NCBI GenBank assembly: GCA_003550305.1
Contig: QKYT01000655.1
Location: 31,693 to 49,146, forward strand
Direction: 5' to 3'
Source: Glomus cerebriforme
Lineage: Eukaryota; Glomeromycota; Glomeromycetes; Glomerales; Glomeraceae
Length of the DNA: 17,454 nucleotides
A program made the translations under genes and the position numbers. Below the pieces are notes generated by a model, which did not search any database, was not told the origin of the DNA, and saw only the letters and a list, made by a program, of their open reading frames with translations. Below are positions 8,824 through 17,119 of the stretch, one piece after another. The number at the start of each line of letters is the position of its first letter. The first letter of the stretch is position 1.

Positions 8824-9960
8824 ATGTCTGCGACTGTAACAAAGTACGTTGTAAAGCACAAACTCAATAAAGATATGAGTAATGAAGAACTTAGCCAGCA
8901 CGTTCCAGCATTACTCGAGCTTTTGACAGATAAACTGAAAAGAGATAAGGGTTGCCGATGCTTTCAGAAAGGGTATGATTTTAGTAAAGAGCAAGCATTT
9001 GTATTAGTCTCCGATCAGAGAATTTGCTAAAGTAGAAGTCGGGTAATCTCCAAAAAAGGAGGGGATGAAGCAGGGAAAGTTAATATATACCAAATATCTA
9101 ACATCATCCCAGACGAAAAAACTATCGAAAGTATAGCCCAGCGTATTGTTCGAGATAATCTTGGTGAAAAAGAAATAAAGATGATAACTAACGCTTTAAC
9201 TATAACGTCTCCTAACCCTATCGCCACCACATCCCGTCTTAGTAGGCTTCGAAGAGAATTGCGGAAACTCAATGTCCCAGAAAAGATAATCTCTGCTACA
9301 TTAGACGAAGAAACAATCTGCGCATCTAATAAGATTCAAAAAGAGTGTAAGGATCAATGTGAAAATGAAGGGATTGATTTTTCAGATCACTTTTCGTTAG
9401 AATCAGTTAAGGAGAGACTTAATTTCTATGATGTGTCTAATACATCCGATATGCAAGCCCTAGCCGATATAATGATAATGCTCTGCATCCGTCCCACTAA
9501 AATTAAAAACTTGCGCATATCTAATGAAGGTGTAACTGAATACGCAAAAAACTGAGGCCAACAGGATAATTCTCAGATATTTAGATCGTTAGAAAGAGAT
9601 GAAGAGCGGGCTAAACTTCTTCTTACTTGGATTCAGGATGCAATTTCTTCTGGACAGTTGAGGGATCTAGGAGTGCCAGGAGTTAAATAGTTTAATATAT
9701 TTCTGAAAAAAGATAGATTTCTTTCTGAAACTGGTAAACCACTTCTTCCTAGCTATTTGCACAAATTAAAAGTAGTATTTGCGGTCGTATCAAATGGTGT
9801 GAAGAATTTATCAGAAGCTATGACCATCGCCAGTTAAGCCCTTCGATATTCGTCAGACAACCATACCTCTCCAACGCAAAACTATATTATAGTCAATTTT
9901 CAAAAAAGAGGATAGCTTTATAATCAAGCAATGGCATTCGAGCTCTTCGATAAAAACTAA
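8824..9960 (+). pseudogene. Decayed tyrosine-recombinase-like protein
   Basis: A single frame of 378 codons runs from ATG 8824 to TAA 9958 without a frameshift but with five internal stops (TAA 9028, TGA 9553, TAG 9688, TAA 9835, TAG 9913). The N-terminal two thirds is helical and charged. The C-terminal part resembles the catalytic domain of tyrosine recombinases: MLCIRPTKIKNL near residues 219-230, with the Arg of box I at about 223 followed by a Lys where Glu is usual; SNGVKN near 323 at the box II position (usually HxxR); LRYSS near 340, where His is usual; and QNY near 354, with the presumed nucleophile Tyr. Several of these residues look mutated. It follows the primase-helicase on the same strand, which fits an element that integrates by recombination. 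The family assignment rests on motif spacing only. Confidence 0.62.
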
Positions 9961-10042
9961 TCACATAGATGGGCTAGACAACATTTATTAAATTTTATTT
10001 TTTCATTCGCCTAAGATCTAGCATATATAAAATATCACGAAA

Positions 10043-10479
10043 ATGGTAACTGATCAAAGCATTCATCTGATAGTATAACTAGCGAGCAGGAAGTTATTAG
10101 ACGTACAGAAAAAACAACCCAGTTATTTGGACTGGATGAGCAGAATACAAGAGCATATAAAGCACTCTCTAGACAGATTTTGGGGTTCGAAAACCAATTA
10201 GAAAATTATCATTTCAAATATACAAAGCTTAAAAGGAGGGTCAATTCATTAGAAGCTGAAATAGAAAATCTGGACGAATGTGTAGATAGGGAAGCTGTAG
10301 TCGACTTAATACATGAAATAGTTCTCTCGCTGATTGGTAAGAAAGATAAGGATTTCTCCTATTCGTCTGAGTCTTCTGAGAATTCTAATTCAGTTGAGAT
10401 AATTGAGAGATCCCATGAGCACCGGGTAAGAGAAGAAAAGGCTCTCCCTCATGCTTTTGCGCCTTTGACTAAGCAATGA
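10043..10479 (+). pseudogene. Small coiled-coil protein, frameshifted near its start
   Basis: ATG 10043 opens a frame that reaches a stop after 12 codons (TAA at about 10076). A second frame is open from 10054 to TGA 10477, so a single frameshift near 10055-10068 explains the gap. The body is strongly helical (FENQLENYHFKYTKLKRR, then VNSLEAEIENLDE), typical of a coiled coil. A Ser-rich acidic segment (SYSSESSENSNS) and a short basic tail follow. A TATA-like TATATAAAAT lies at about 10024-10033. It starts 83 bp after the recombinase stop on the same strand and may be the third gene of the same element. It could also be an independent small gene. Confidence 0.5.
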
Positions 10480-10674
10480 AGGAGGGCATGACCAAGAAAG
10501 ATTAAGTGGGTAGTAGTTTAAAGAGATGAATCAGGCATTTTGCATATTTTCGATCAAAGATATTAAGTTTATCAGATAAATAATCAAAATGGAAAGTGAC
10601 TAGCCGAAAGCACTCAGGATAAGGAGCTTTGCTATTTTTTCATTTAAAGATATAACGTATAATATGCGCTATGT

Positions 10675-11038
10675 ATGGCGTATTCAAGTATTTTTATTAT
10701 ACCAAAACTATTAGAGCAGATTCTATATTTCCTAGCAGTAGATAAGACACTGTATCCCACCCTATTTGTTTACCGGCTTTGGTACAGATGTGGTGCTCCT
10801 ATTCTATGGAGACACATTGAGCTAAAGGAAAATGAAGTAGAGGATAAATCTCAACTGGAAAAATTTATGAAATTAGTACATGGTGTGGTATACCACTCGT
10901 GGGAAGGGTGAAAACCAATCTATAGCTCAAAATTAACTCATCTTAAAATATCACACTACCAACTTTCAAAATAAAAAAATCAAAGGCATTATGCGCATGT
11001 TCCCAAATGTAATTCATTTAGACTTTCACCAAGAATGA
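10675..11038 (+). pseudogene. F-box protein fragment with LRR-like remnant
   Basis: From ATG 10675 the frame has a typical F-box core (LLEQILYFLAVDK, then VYRLWYRCGAPILWRHIEL), the segment that recruits SKP1 in SCF ubiquitin ligases. The frame is stopped by TGA at 10909 and again by TAA at 10972. The same protein seems to continue as KPIYSSKLTHLKIS in this frame. It then moves to another frame at 10970-11035 (MRMFPNVIHLDF), which resembles a leucine-rich repeat. Full-length fungal F-box/LRR proteins are several hundred residues longer, so this is a 5' remnant. F-box families are large in Glomeromycotina. Confidence 0.72.
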
Positions 11039-11939
11039 GATAATATGCCATGGTATATCTGCAATCGCAAAAATTGAGAGTTAAAAATAAGGGTCAAAAA
11101 AGTAATTTTTCAGTATAACATAAGTAAAAGACCTTATGGATATAATGTTAGATCTAGCAGGTATGGAATTTTTCTCAATTTTAGTTTGTACCTGAAATAG
11201 CGAAAGTACTCGAGATAGCGAAGAATAGCTTGACATTTTGATTATATTTCATATATATATATATTTCCATAAATGGTTGTTAACTAAATACTACCAACTG
11301 TGAGTCAGTAATACTATAAATAGAGTCAGCAATGTGTCAAGAACCAAATACAAAATTACAAAAAAAATTTATCAATCTACGTCACAATGTCACATGAGAG
11401 TGCCAATCAAAATAATTCCTGATCGGGCAAAACTAATGTTCCGGACAAGACTAAGATATGAATATTTCGTGCATTTACAAAGAAGCTTACAAAGCCAATA
11501 TCTATTTTTTTGTTCATTTACAAGGAAGCTTGCAAAGCCAATATCTATTTTTTTGTTCAGAACTTCAAGGATCTTATTAGGCAGAGAACATAAACTTTTG
11601 GTGAGTTTTAATATTGCTAATTTATTTCTGACTTCGCGTATTCTATGCATAATTGATGACCATTTTATTCTATTCAGAATATTGACATTGGGGTAAATGA
11701 AATCGGATTAGAGTTAATATTGGAATATTGTGTTGTTATAGATAGTTTAGATAAATAAAACACTGGCAGGCATTTAGTATAGAGATTTTATTTCACTTTG
11801 TAAAACAAGTTTGTGTATTACCGAATCTTGTAATTTATTTTTTTACATCAATAAATCAGAAATTCCCAATGAGGATATTACCTCATTTTTTTTATATATG
11901 CTAACGAACTTTTGAATTCTTCCCATCCTATATAAAACA
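11039..11939. other. Intergenic region with MULE-end remnant, tandem duplication and TATA box
   Basis: I see no convincing gene; a 120-codon frame at 11334-11696 and its antisense partner are low-complexity and overlap a duplication. At 11091-11110 a 20-mer resembles the end of the MULE TIR with two mismatches. At 11209-11235 the word ATAGCGAA occurs twice around CTCGAG-like sequence. An (AT)n run lies at 11252-11265. A T-rich, TATA-containing stretch (CTATATAAAACA, 11928-11939) directly abuts the next gene's ATG. Confidence 0.45.
11474..11559. repeat. 43-bp tandem duplication
   Basis: Units 11474-11516 and 11517-11559 are both 43 bp and differ at two positions (AAAGA/AAGGA and CTTAC/CTTGC). 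Both end in CCAATATCTATTTTTTTGTT. The unit is not a multiple of three bases, which argues against the overlapping open frames being real proteins. Confidence 0.85.
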
Positions 11940-12974
11940 ATGTCAAACACTCAATCTATTGATTCATTAAGAGAATTAAATGTCAAGTTCTTAGCTGAGA
12001 TTACTGAACTCAGGAAGAAGTTTGCTAAAATCGAGAGCGAGAATGCTAAGATTCCTAAACTTAAAAGGAAAGTTGCAGACGTTGAGGTTGAGAATGCAAA
12101 GCTGAAGCAGATTATTGAAGAGAATGCCAAGCGTGATGTTAGAGTTAAGGAACTAGAGCAAAAAAATACAAAGCTTGAAGCCAGACTTGCAATAGTGGAA
12201 CAGAGTTCCATGGCAGTGGATGGACAATCAAAGAATGACAAGGAAGCAATTGCAAAACAATCAGCCCCATCTTCTTGCATATACTCGAATGTAGAGATAA
12301 AAGTAGAGGTGGAAAGCACTGAAAAGTGTTTTGCTAAAAATTCTTCATCTGATGATAATTTACTATTGATTCCCGACTATAGTCAAGGAAAGCAGGACCA
12401 ATCTCTACCATCTTGTGTGAGTGATCAGAAATCATTGGTGGACAGAGAAATAGATACTTTCTTAGATGATGTACATAAGAAAAGTGTTAGTGATGGGATA
12501 AGGCGGCACAATAAGGAGAAACTTCTGCGTGAGACAGCCTCTCTTAAAGTATTACCTTCTGCAGAAAATAATCTGACTGTTTCCTTGGAAAATGATAAAA
12601 TTGAAAGTAGTACAAAAACTGTTTCCTCGGGAAATGATCAGAGTCACGTGCCTTTGAAAATTACCAATGGTGATGCATTTTTGAAACTTAAGGTAAATGT
12701 TTCTACCACATCTCGTTCACCAATTCCTAGGACTACTTATGACCAATCCTATTTTCGCAACAAGACATTGGGTCAATATCCTACTTTATATAGAGAATTT
12801 AGTAGTGAAAATTTTGACTATTATGGTATTACTGACGAGACATCTTGCGATCCCAAAAGGACTTGCCCATTATGCAGTTTAGATCATAATGATGAGAAAA
12901 GTATAGAAGGTAAATATAAGGCTGGATCCTATTTTATTAAGTGTGAACAGCACGAAATTGAGATAATTGCATAG
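11940..12974 (+). CDS. Coiled-coil protein with C-terminal CPLC...H zinc-binding motif
   Basis: An intact 344-codon frame runs from ATG 11940 to TAG 12972. Residues about 10-90 form a long coiled coil (ELRKKFAKIESENAKIPK, then ENAKLKQIIEENAK). A Ser/Asp/Lys-rich, probably disordered middle follows. The C-terminus carries CPLCSLDHNDEKS, then GSYFIKCEQ, which looks like a small zinc-binding unit (Cys, Cys, His, Cys). I recognise the coiled-coil start as belonging to a large, poorly described Rhizophagus family whose members often share this N-terminus but differ downstream. The TATA-like element sits right before the ATG, so transcription may start inside or upstream of the predicted start, and the first ATG is a guess. 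The zinc motif resembles that in the primase pseudogene at 6441. Function is unknown; a scaffold or nucleic-acid-binding role is inference. Confidence 0.8.
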   Translation: MSNTQSIDSLRELNVKFLAEITELRKKFAKIESENAKIPKLKRKVADVEVENAKLKQIIEENAKRDVRVKELEQKNTKLEARLAIVEQSSMAVDGQSKNDKEAIAKQSAPSSCIYSNVEIKVEVESTEKCFAKNSSSDDNLLLIPDYSQGKQDQSLPSCVSDQKSLVDREIDTFLDDVHKKSVSDGIRRHNKEKLLRETASLKVLPSAENNLTVSLENDKIESSTKTVSSGNDQSHVPLKITNGDAFLKLKVNVSTTSRSPIPRTTYDQSYFRNKTLGQYPTLYREFSSENFDYYGITDETSCDPKRTCPLCSLDHNDEKSIEGKYKAGSYFIKCEQHEIEIIA

Positions 12975-13034
12975 TCTCATTATTTTTTACACATGTCAAC
13001 TATTACCTAATTAGATTGATTTGAAAAAGGCAAC

Positions 13035-13599
13035 ATGACCAAGACNGATAAAATATTAACTCCCNAATACCTGGATTGGCATGCCAAATTAACTGGGTTA
13101 CCAAGCATTTTGACAGATAGGATTCGGTCCAGCTTATACAAAAAATATAAAAAAGAAACTGGGTATGAGCCATGGCAATTATCAGAAGTGCATGCATCAG
13201 AAGCCAGCCTTCTCATAAATTCGAAGCCAGAAAACAAAGTATCCTATTTATCTTTTCCTGAGCAATGTGAAGAAAATGGGCCCATCACTTTCGAAGCCAA
13301 ACCCGATCCAGAATTAATTATCGTCTGTCTTAGAACATTTCACATACCTGAAATTCCGAAATAGCTTCAGAGGGATTGATAATTATAATTTTGCATCACC
13401 TCAACCGTGGAGCTCACCATGTCCTATTTGTGATGGAAAACATGGGAATTATGGATTACATGGCTCATGGTACTGTAAAAATGGGAATCAGCTCCCTTAT
13501 GATCCTGAATTAGTGAAGTTATATTCCCAATATAAGTTGGAATATTGTCTTACCTGCAACACTTCAAGCAATAAACTCAAGTTTGCAATTGTAGCATAG
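13035..13599 (+). pseudogene. CPIC...H zinc-motif protein, one frameshift
   Basis: The first part (ATG 13035 to about 13350) encodes a domain with YLDWHAKLTGLPSIL and LYKKYKKETGYEPWQL, which I associate with repeated Rhizophagus proteins of unknown function. The frame meets TAG at 13362, while the +1 frame carries on from about 13350 to TAG 13597 with CPICDGKHGNYG, a Trp-Tyr-Cys segment and a final YCLTCNTSS. A single 1-base shift near 13350 joins the two parts; no GT-AG intron fits. Two N bases lie near the start. It follows the coiled-coil gene by 60 bp on the same strand, so the two may derive from one longer gene or be neighbours of the same family. Confidence 0.6.
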
Positions 13600-13703
13600 A
13601 AGCTCTGTCGTGTACTCTCGCACTTGTATTTATTTTTTTTTATCACTTGCATGTATTAATACAGTACTGTGAATATTCTTCTCGATGTGTAAAAACTACG
13701 ACT

Positions 13704-13717
13704 GTGACGCGCGTCAC
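13704..13717. promoter_or_regulatory. GC-rich 14-bp palindrome in the Crinkler upstream region
   Basis: GTGACGCGCGTCAC is a perfect palindrome in otherwise AT-rich DNA, about 215 bp before the ATG at 13931. It contains overlapping ACGCG/CGCGT, the core recognised by fungal MBF-type (Mbp1/Swi6) factors in other species. A TGAGTCA (AP-1/Gcn4-like) lies near 13804-13810. Whether either is used here is not known. Confidence 0.35.
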
Positions 13718-13842
13718 GATCTCAAAGTTCAGCACTTTTTTTATATGCACTATTGTAAAACATGATTTTGTGACAGATGACAGTTGCGTAACTGATCAAC
13801 TGGTGAGTCAGATCAATCTGTGCGACAACCGATTTCTTTACT

Positions 13843-13857
13843 GTATATACCAATCAG
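13843..13857 (+). promoter_or_regulatory. Probable TATA box and CCAAT-like motif of the Crinkler gene
   Basis: GTATATACCAATCAG contains TATATA (13844-13849) directly followed by CCAATC. It lies about 80 bp upstream of ATG 13931, a plausible core promoter distance. Confidence 0.4.
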
Positions 13858-13930
13858 TTCTAAAATTTCCTTTCTTTTTCTTTCGTACAAGTTGTGAAAC
13901 CAATTATTGTACAAAAAAATCATAAATAGT

Positions 13931-16011
13931 ATGTCTTCGACATCGGCTTCTACCTCTACTTCAACTAATGTTCGTCAAGAATTTAACCGCCTCTCCCTCG
14001 TGGAATCCGGAATCACGGAGGATGAATTTGGTGATTTACTGGCTTATATCACAAACAACCCTAACAAGATACCTGATATTGAAGAAAACCTCAAGTACGG
14101 CTCTGATATAGTTAAGATTAAATATCTGAGGAAGTTATTAGATTCTGGTATGTTTCACATAATCTAACTTCATTATTTTTGTGCTGTGTCATTTTTCGTC
14201 TTCTGTCATATTCGCCAACAATACCGAATACTTACTTATTCTTGTGCTTTTCTTTCCTGCTTCTTATTGTCAAACCCGCCCAAAAAACATATTCGCGTTA
14301 TCGTAGAGCAACCCGTTGGTGGTAAGCGAGTTGATCTCGTCTTTGTTATATCATACTTATGTTCTGAACTGTAAAATTTTTTCGTCGTCATCGCATTGAT
14401 TAAATCGTCCTCATCTATTATACAGAATTTCCCAATAAGCGAATAAAAATTGATGATAAAGACCTGTGGAACTTTTGGAATGCTTTAAGAGCAAAGCAAA
14501 CCTCGGCTGATAAGCAAAAGCCTGTTGTTGATGAAAATGAAAATTTCTTCAGACTGCCTCCTAATATCCGTTTTTTGGGGAGAACTGACGAAGTTTCTGT
14601 CTTATTTATTCGTAAATGTTATCGTGATCTGTCCAAGGTTGTTTTTAACAATAGAACGAGAAGATTGGTTATCACTGGAAATCNGGGGATAGGAAAAACG
14701 TTTTTTGGCTACTATATACTACGTGAGCTCATGCAAAAAAACGCAACAGTTATATATGACAAAGTTAAAAAGTTTCCGATTTTATTCAACGATCAAACTG
14801 CTGTTGTTGGTGAAACTCTATTTAGTTTTTATGATCTTCTAAATAAACCAGACGTCTGGTATATCGTAGACGGTAAAGCACCTCAAGACGTTGATGCTAA
14901 GACAATTCTTATCTGTTCGCCCAAGAAGGATTACTATGTAGAATTTGATAAGAATCCTTTAACAAAAACACGGTATATGTCGACGTGGGACAAAAGAGAG
15001 ATTGATACATGCTGGGAAGAGATTTATAAAAACAAAGTCGATAAAAAAGTGGTTGATGCTTTATTTGATAAATGGGGAGGAATTCCTCGATTCGTCTTGG
15101 AAAAAGCTAATGAAGAAACTCAGCAAAGTAAGCTCCAAGAAGCAATTGATGCATGTGATGAGAGTATACTTATAGCTTCCATTGGCAAATCTGAAACCAA
15201 ACAAGATATAAGCCACAAGCTTATTCACATTATGACAAATCCCCCGATCGAGGATGACAATCTTGAAGGAGATGATGGTCTTGAAGAAGTTGATGATGAC
15301 GTTGAATACGTTAATGAGGAACCCTATACACAAAAAATTATAAAATTTGCGTCTATGCATGTGAGTGAAGCAGTGATTAAGAATTTTGAACAGGCCATCA
15401 TGAATAAAATACGTACAGAGTTGAATGTAAGCTTGTCAAACGGCATTAGTAATCCAGTATTGGGTAGTATTTTTGAGGAGATAGCTCACACGATATTGAA
15501 AAATGGAGGAGAATTCAAGATTCGTACTTTAGATGGTCCTATANCATATATTAGTCAATCGATTAATAGGCGAGATAAGATATATACATTTTCTACAATT
15601 GAAACGATCACTGATGGAAATTATTTTCGACCAGATAACAAAAATTTCCCATCAATTGATTCTATCATTGCACCCAACAAGCTCTTCCAGATGACAACTG
15701 CCATAAATCATCCTATAAAAATGATTGGTTTGAAAAAAGTTTATCCCAAATTAGCAAAGACAGGCGACATTGATTTTTTCTTTGTTGTACCAGCGCAGTT
15801 GTTTGACAGTTACAAAAANCAAAATTTTGTTACCACCAATGATNATAACGCCAGGAGAAAACCATCCTGGATTAAAAATCGCGTCAGGCAATATGTTCTA
15901 GCAATTGATTTGAGCTCTAAACAAGAAAATGTCNAANAAGGTAATAAATTAGGTAATGTCAGTGATGGTGGTAGACATTCTATATTAGGTGGACGTAAAA
16001 AGAAAAAGTAA
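13931..16011 (+). CDS. Crinkler-like effector: P-loop NTPase plus PD-(D/E)XK-like nuclease, spliced
   Basis: Exon 1 (13931-14147) encodes a Ser/Thr-rich start and a helical header. Exon 2 (14426-16011) restores the frame through a split codon, giving about 600 residues in the simplest model. Exon 2 has a linker with PNKRIKIDD and DLWNFWNAL. An NTPase follows with P-loop GNxGIGKT (14677-14700, about residues 157-164), a Walker B-like VWYIVDG ending near residue 222, and WDKREIDTCW. The C-terminal part has the spacing of a PD-(D/E)XK nuclease: GSIFEEIAH (Glu near 423), FPSIDS (Asp near 484), and Gln 494 ten residues before Lys 504 (NHPIK). It ends in a Lys-rich tail (GGRKKKK) that could be a nuclear signal. 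This arrangement is known from Crinkler/CR-toxin proteins of oomycetes and early-diverging fungi, which act in nuclei of host or competitor cells. The gene looks intact apart from six N bases, one of them inside the P-loop. I see no obvious signal peptide. Confidence 0.83.
14148..14425 (+). other. Predicted intron region of the Crinkler gene, possibly holding a micro-exon
   Basis: The donor GTATGT at 14148 and acceptor TTATACAG ending at 14425 are good, and they keep the reading frame. At 278 bp it is long for this type of fungus. Inside it lie a good donor GTAAGC at 14322 and an acceptor GTAG ending at 14306, which would define a 15-bp exon (14307-14321) that also keeps frame. That would leave introns of 159 and 104 bp. 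Confidence 0.6.
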
Positions 16012-16133
16012 AAGTAAAAGTAATGATTTATATATTCATTAGATATAGAGTTGCCATTTGTATAACATTGTATAATAATTTTTTTCATTCCCATATTTTG
16101 TACTATTTGCTATTTTGTATGAAAAAATCGATT

Positions 16134-16139
16134 AATAAA
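16134..16139 (+). terminator. Possible polyadenylation signal of the Crinkler gene
   Basis: AATAAA lies about 123 bp downstream of the stop, after a T-rich and TATA-rich 3' region. In AT-rich DNA this hexamer is common by chance. Confidence 0.3.
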
Positions 16140-16289
16140 TTCATGCGGATTGTATATGCTTTATGCGAGTTGGTGCTAGAGGTTTCCTTATCATAATAAA
16201 ATCCAAATAGCAACTGTGAAAGCATAGAGCGAGACGAAAACTTNGCCATGTGAGATCGATCACCTGAAATGTCGATCTTGTCATACCCA

Positions 16290-16568
16290 TCAACTATCTT
16301 GATCTGACTCAGTCTGTTCTATCTTATTAGCCTGGGAATTCTCATCCAAAACAGGCTGACCNGAGGAAAATGAAATAACTCCTTGCTGGAGGCGTTCTTT
16401 ATTATCCCATATTTCATAAACANGCTTAGGTCCGATATGAAATTTATCAGCCATTTTTTTTGATGCATTGGGTATCTTACCTCTTGATTCTCTAATTTCC
16501 TTGATATCAGCTTCTGATAACAGGGTTACCTTAGCATCATAATATGTATCATGGAGACGGGCTACCAT
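16290..16568 (-). CDS. Small helix-turn-helix protein
   Basis: A 92-codon frame on the minus strand starts at ATG 16568. Its first two thirds form a compact helical domain: LLSEADIKEIRESRG, then IPNASKKMADKFHIGPK and VYEIWDNKERLQQG. The spacing matches a homeodomain-like helix-turn-helix, in which 'A..KMADKFHIGPK' would hold the turn and the recognition helix. The tail is Gln/Asp/Glu-rich and ends QTESDQDS. I recognise the 'HIGPK...IWDN' pattern as a repeated small family in Rhizophagus. It might be a transposon-derived DNA-binding domain or a stand-alone regulator. Two N bases lie inside. The MITE lies 43 bp before its start codon. Confidence 0.65.
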   Translation of the reverse strand: MVARLHDTYYDAKVTLLSEADIKEIRESRGKIPNASKKMADKFHIGPKXVYEIWDNKERLQQGVISFSXGQPVLDENSQANKIEQTESDQDS

Positions 16569-16611
16569 CTTTACTTGATTTTATACTATCTAGAAAAAAA
16601 AAATATTAATA

Positions 16612-16876
16612 CCGTATAGCACTGCATAAAATACCCCAGGTCTGAATCAATTTACCTGATTTAAAACATTGAATTAGACCCGGTGTGTACGTTTATCCTG
16701 TCAGTACTAGACAAATTTAATATATGAAAATTTTAAATTTGATTTAAAATAGTGATTAAATATTCTAATTTTTAGAAAATAAATTAGATTTACATATTAC
16801 ATATTTGATATCTCGAAACGGGTATTTTATATGGGGGATATGCCGAAATGGGGGTCTCTTATGCAGTGCTATACGG
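16612..16876. mobile_element. Tc1/mariner-type MITE, 265 bp
   Basis: Perfect 18-bp terminal inverted repeats, CCGTATAGCACTGCATAA at 16612-16629 and its reverse complement at 16859-16876, are flanked by TA on both sides (16610-16611 and 16877-16878). Short TIRs with a TA duplication are the known mark of Tc1/mariner-type elements. The arms stay weakly similar for some further bases (a run of Cs in both). The interior has no ORF. Two related words, TCTCGAAACGGGTATTTTAT and ATGCCGAAATGGGGGTCTCT, repeat near the right end. The element lies in the upstream region of the helix-turn-helix gene. Confidence 0.82.
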
Positions 16877-16879
16877 TAC

Positions 16880-17030
16880 TTTTCAATAAATATCAATGTG
16901 TATCAATATGTGCATATCAATACTTTTCAATGTGTATTAATATATTTCAATACATATTAATACTCTTCAATGTATATTAATATGTTTTCAATGCCCACCA
17001 ATATGTATCAATANGCATAGTGTTTATAGA
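16880..17030. repeat. Degenerate TCAAT tandem repeat
   Basis: Short words such as CTTTTCAAT, GTGTATTAATA, CTCTTCAAT and GTATATTAATA alternate in a loose array with a period of about 40-50 bp and a sub-period near 20 bp. It begins right after the MITE and ends just before the next coding stretch. Confidence 0.6.
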
Positions 17031-17119
17031 AAAATAAAGTGCTTCNGAAATTTCTGGGACTATGCAGTCTCAAAAAATTGCAACATATTTTTTTCCTGNT
17101 ATGTAACCATGCCAAGATT

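Noticed and set aside
11334..11696. 120-codon frame and its antisense partner
   Set aside because: Both run through a 43-bp tandem duplication that is not a multiple of three, and they contain repeated low-complexity segments.
11951..12319. Antisense frame under the coiled-coil gene at 11940
   Set aside because: It is the complement of a repetitive Glu/Lys/Ala-rich coiled coil, which produces an open Ser/Phe-rich antisense frame by composition alone.
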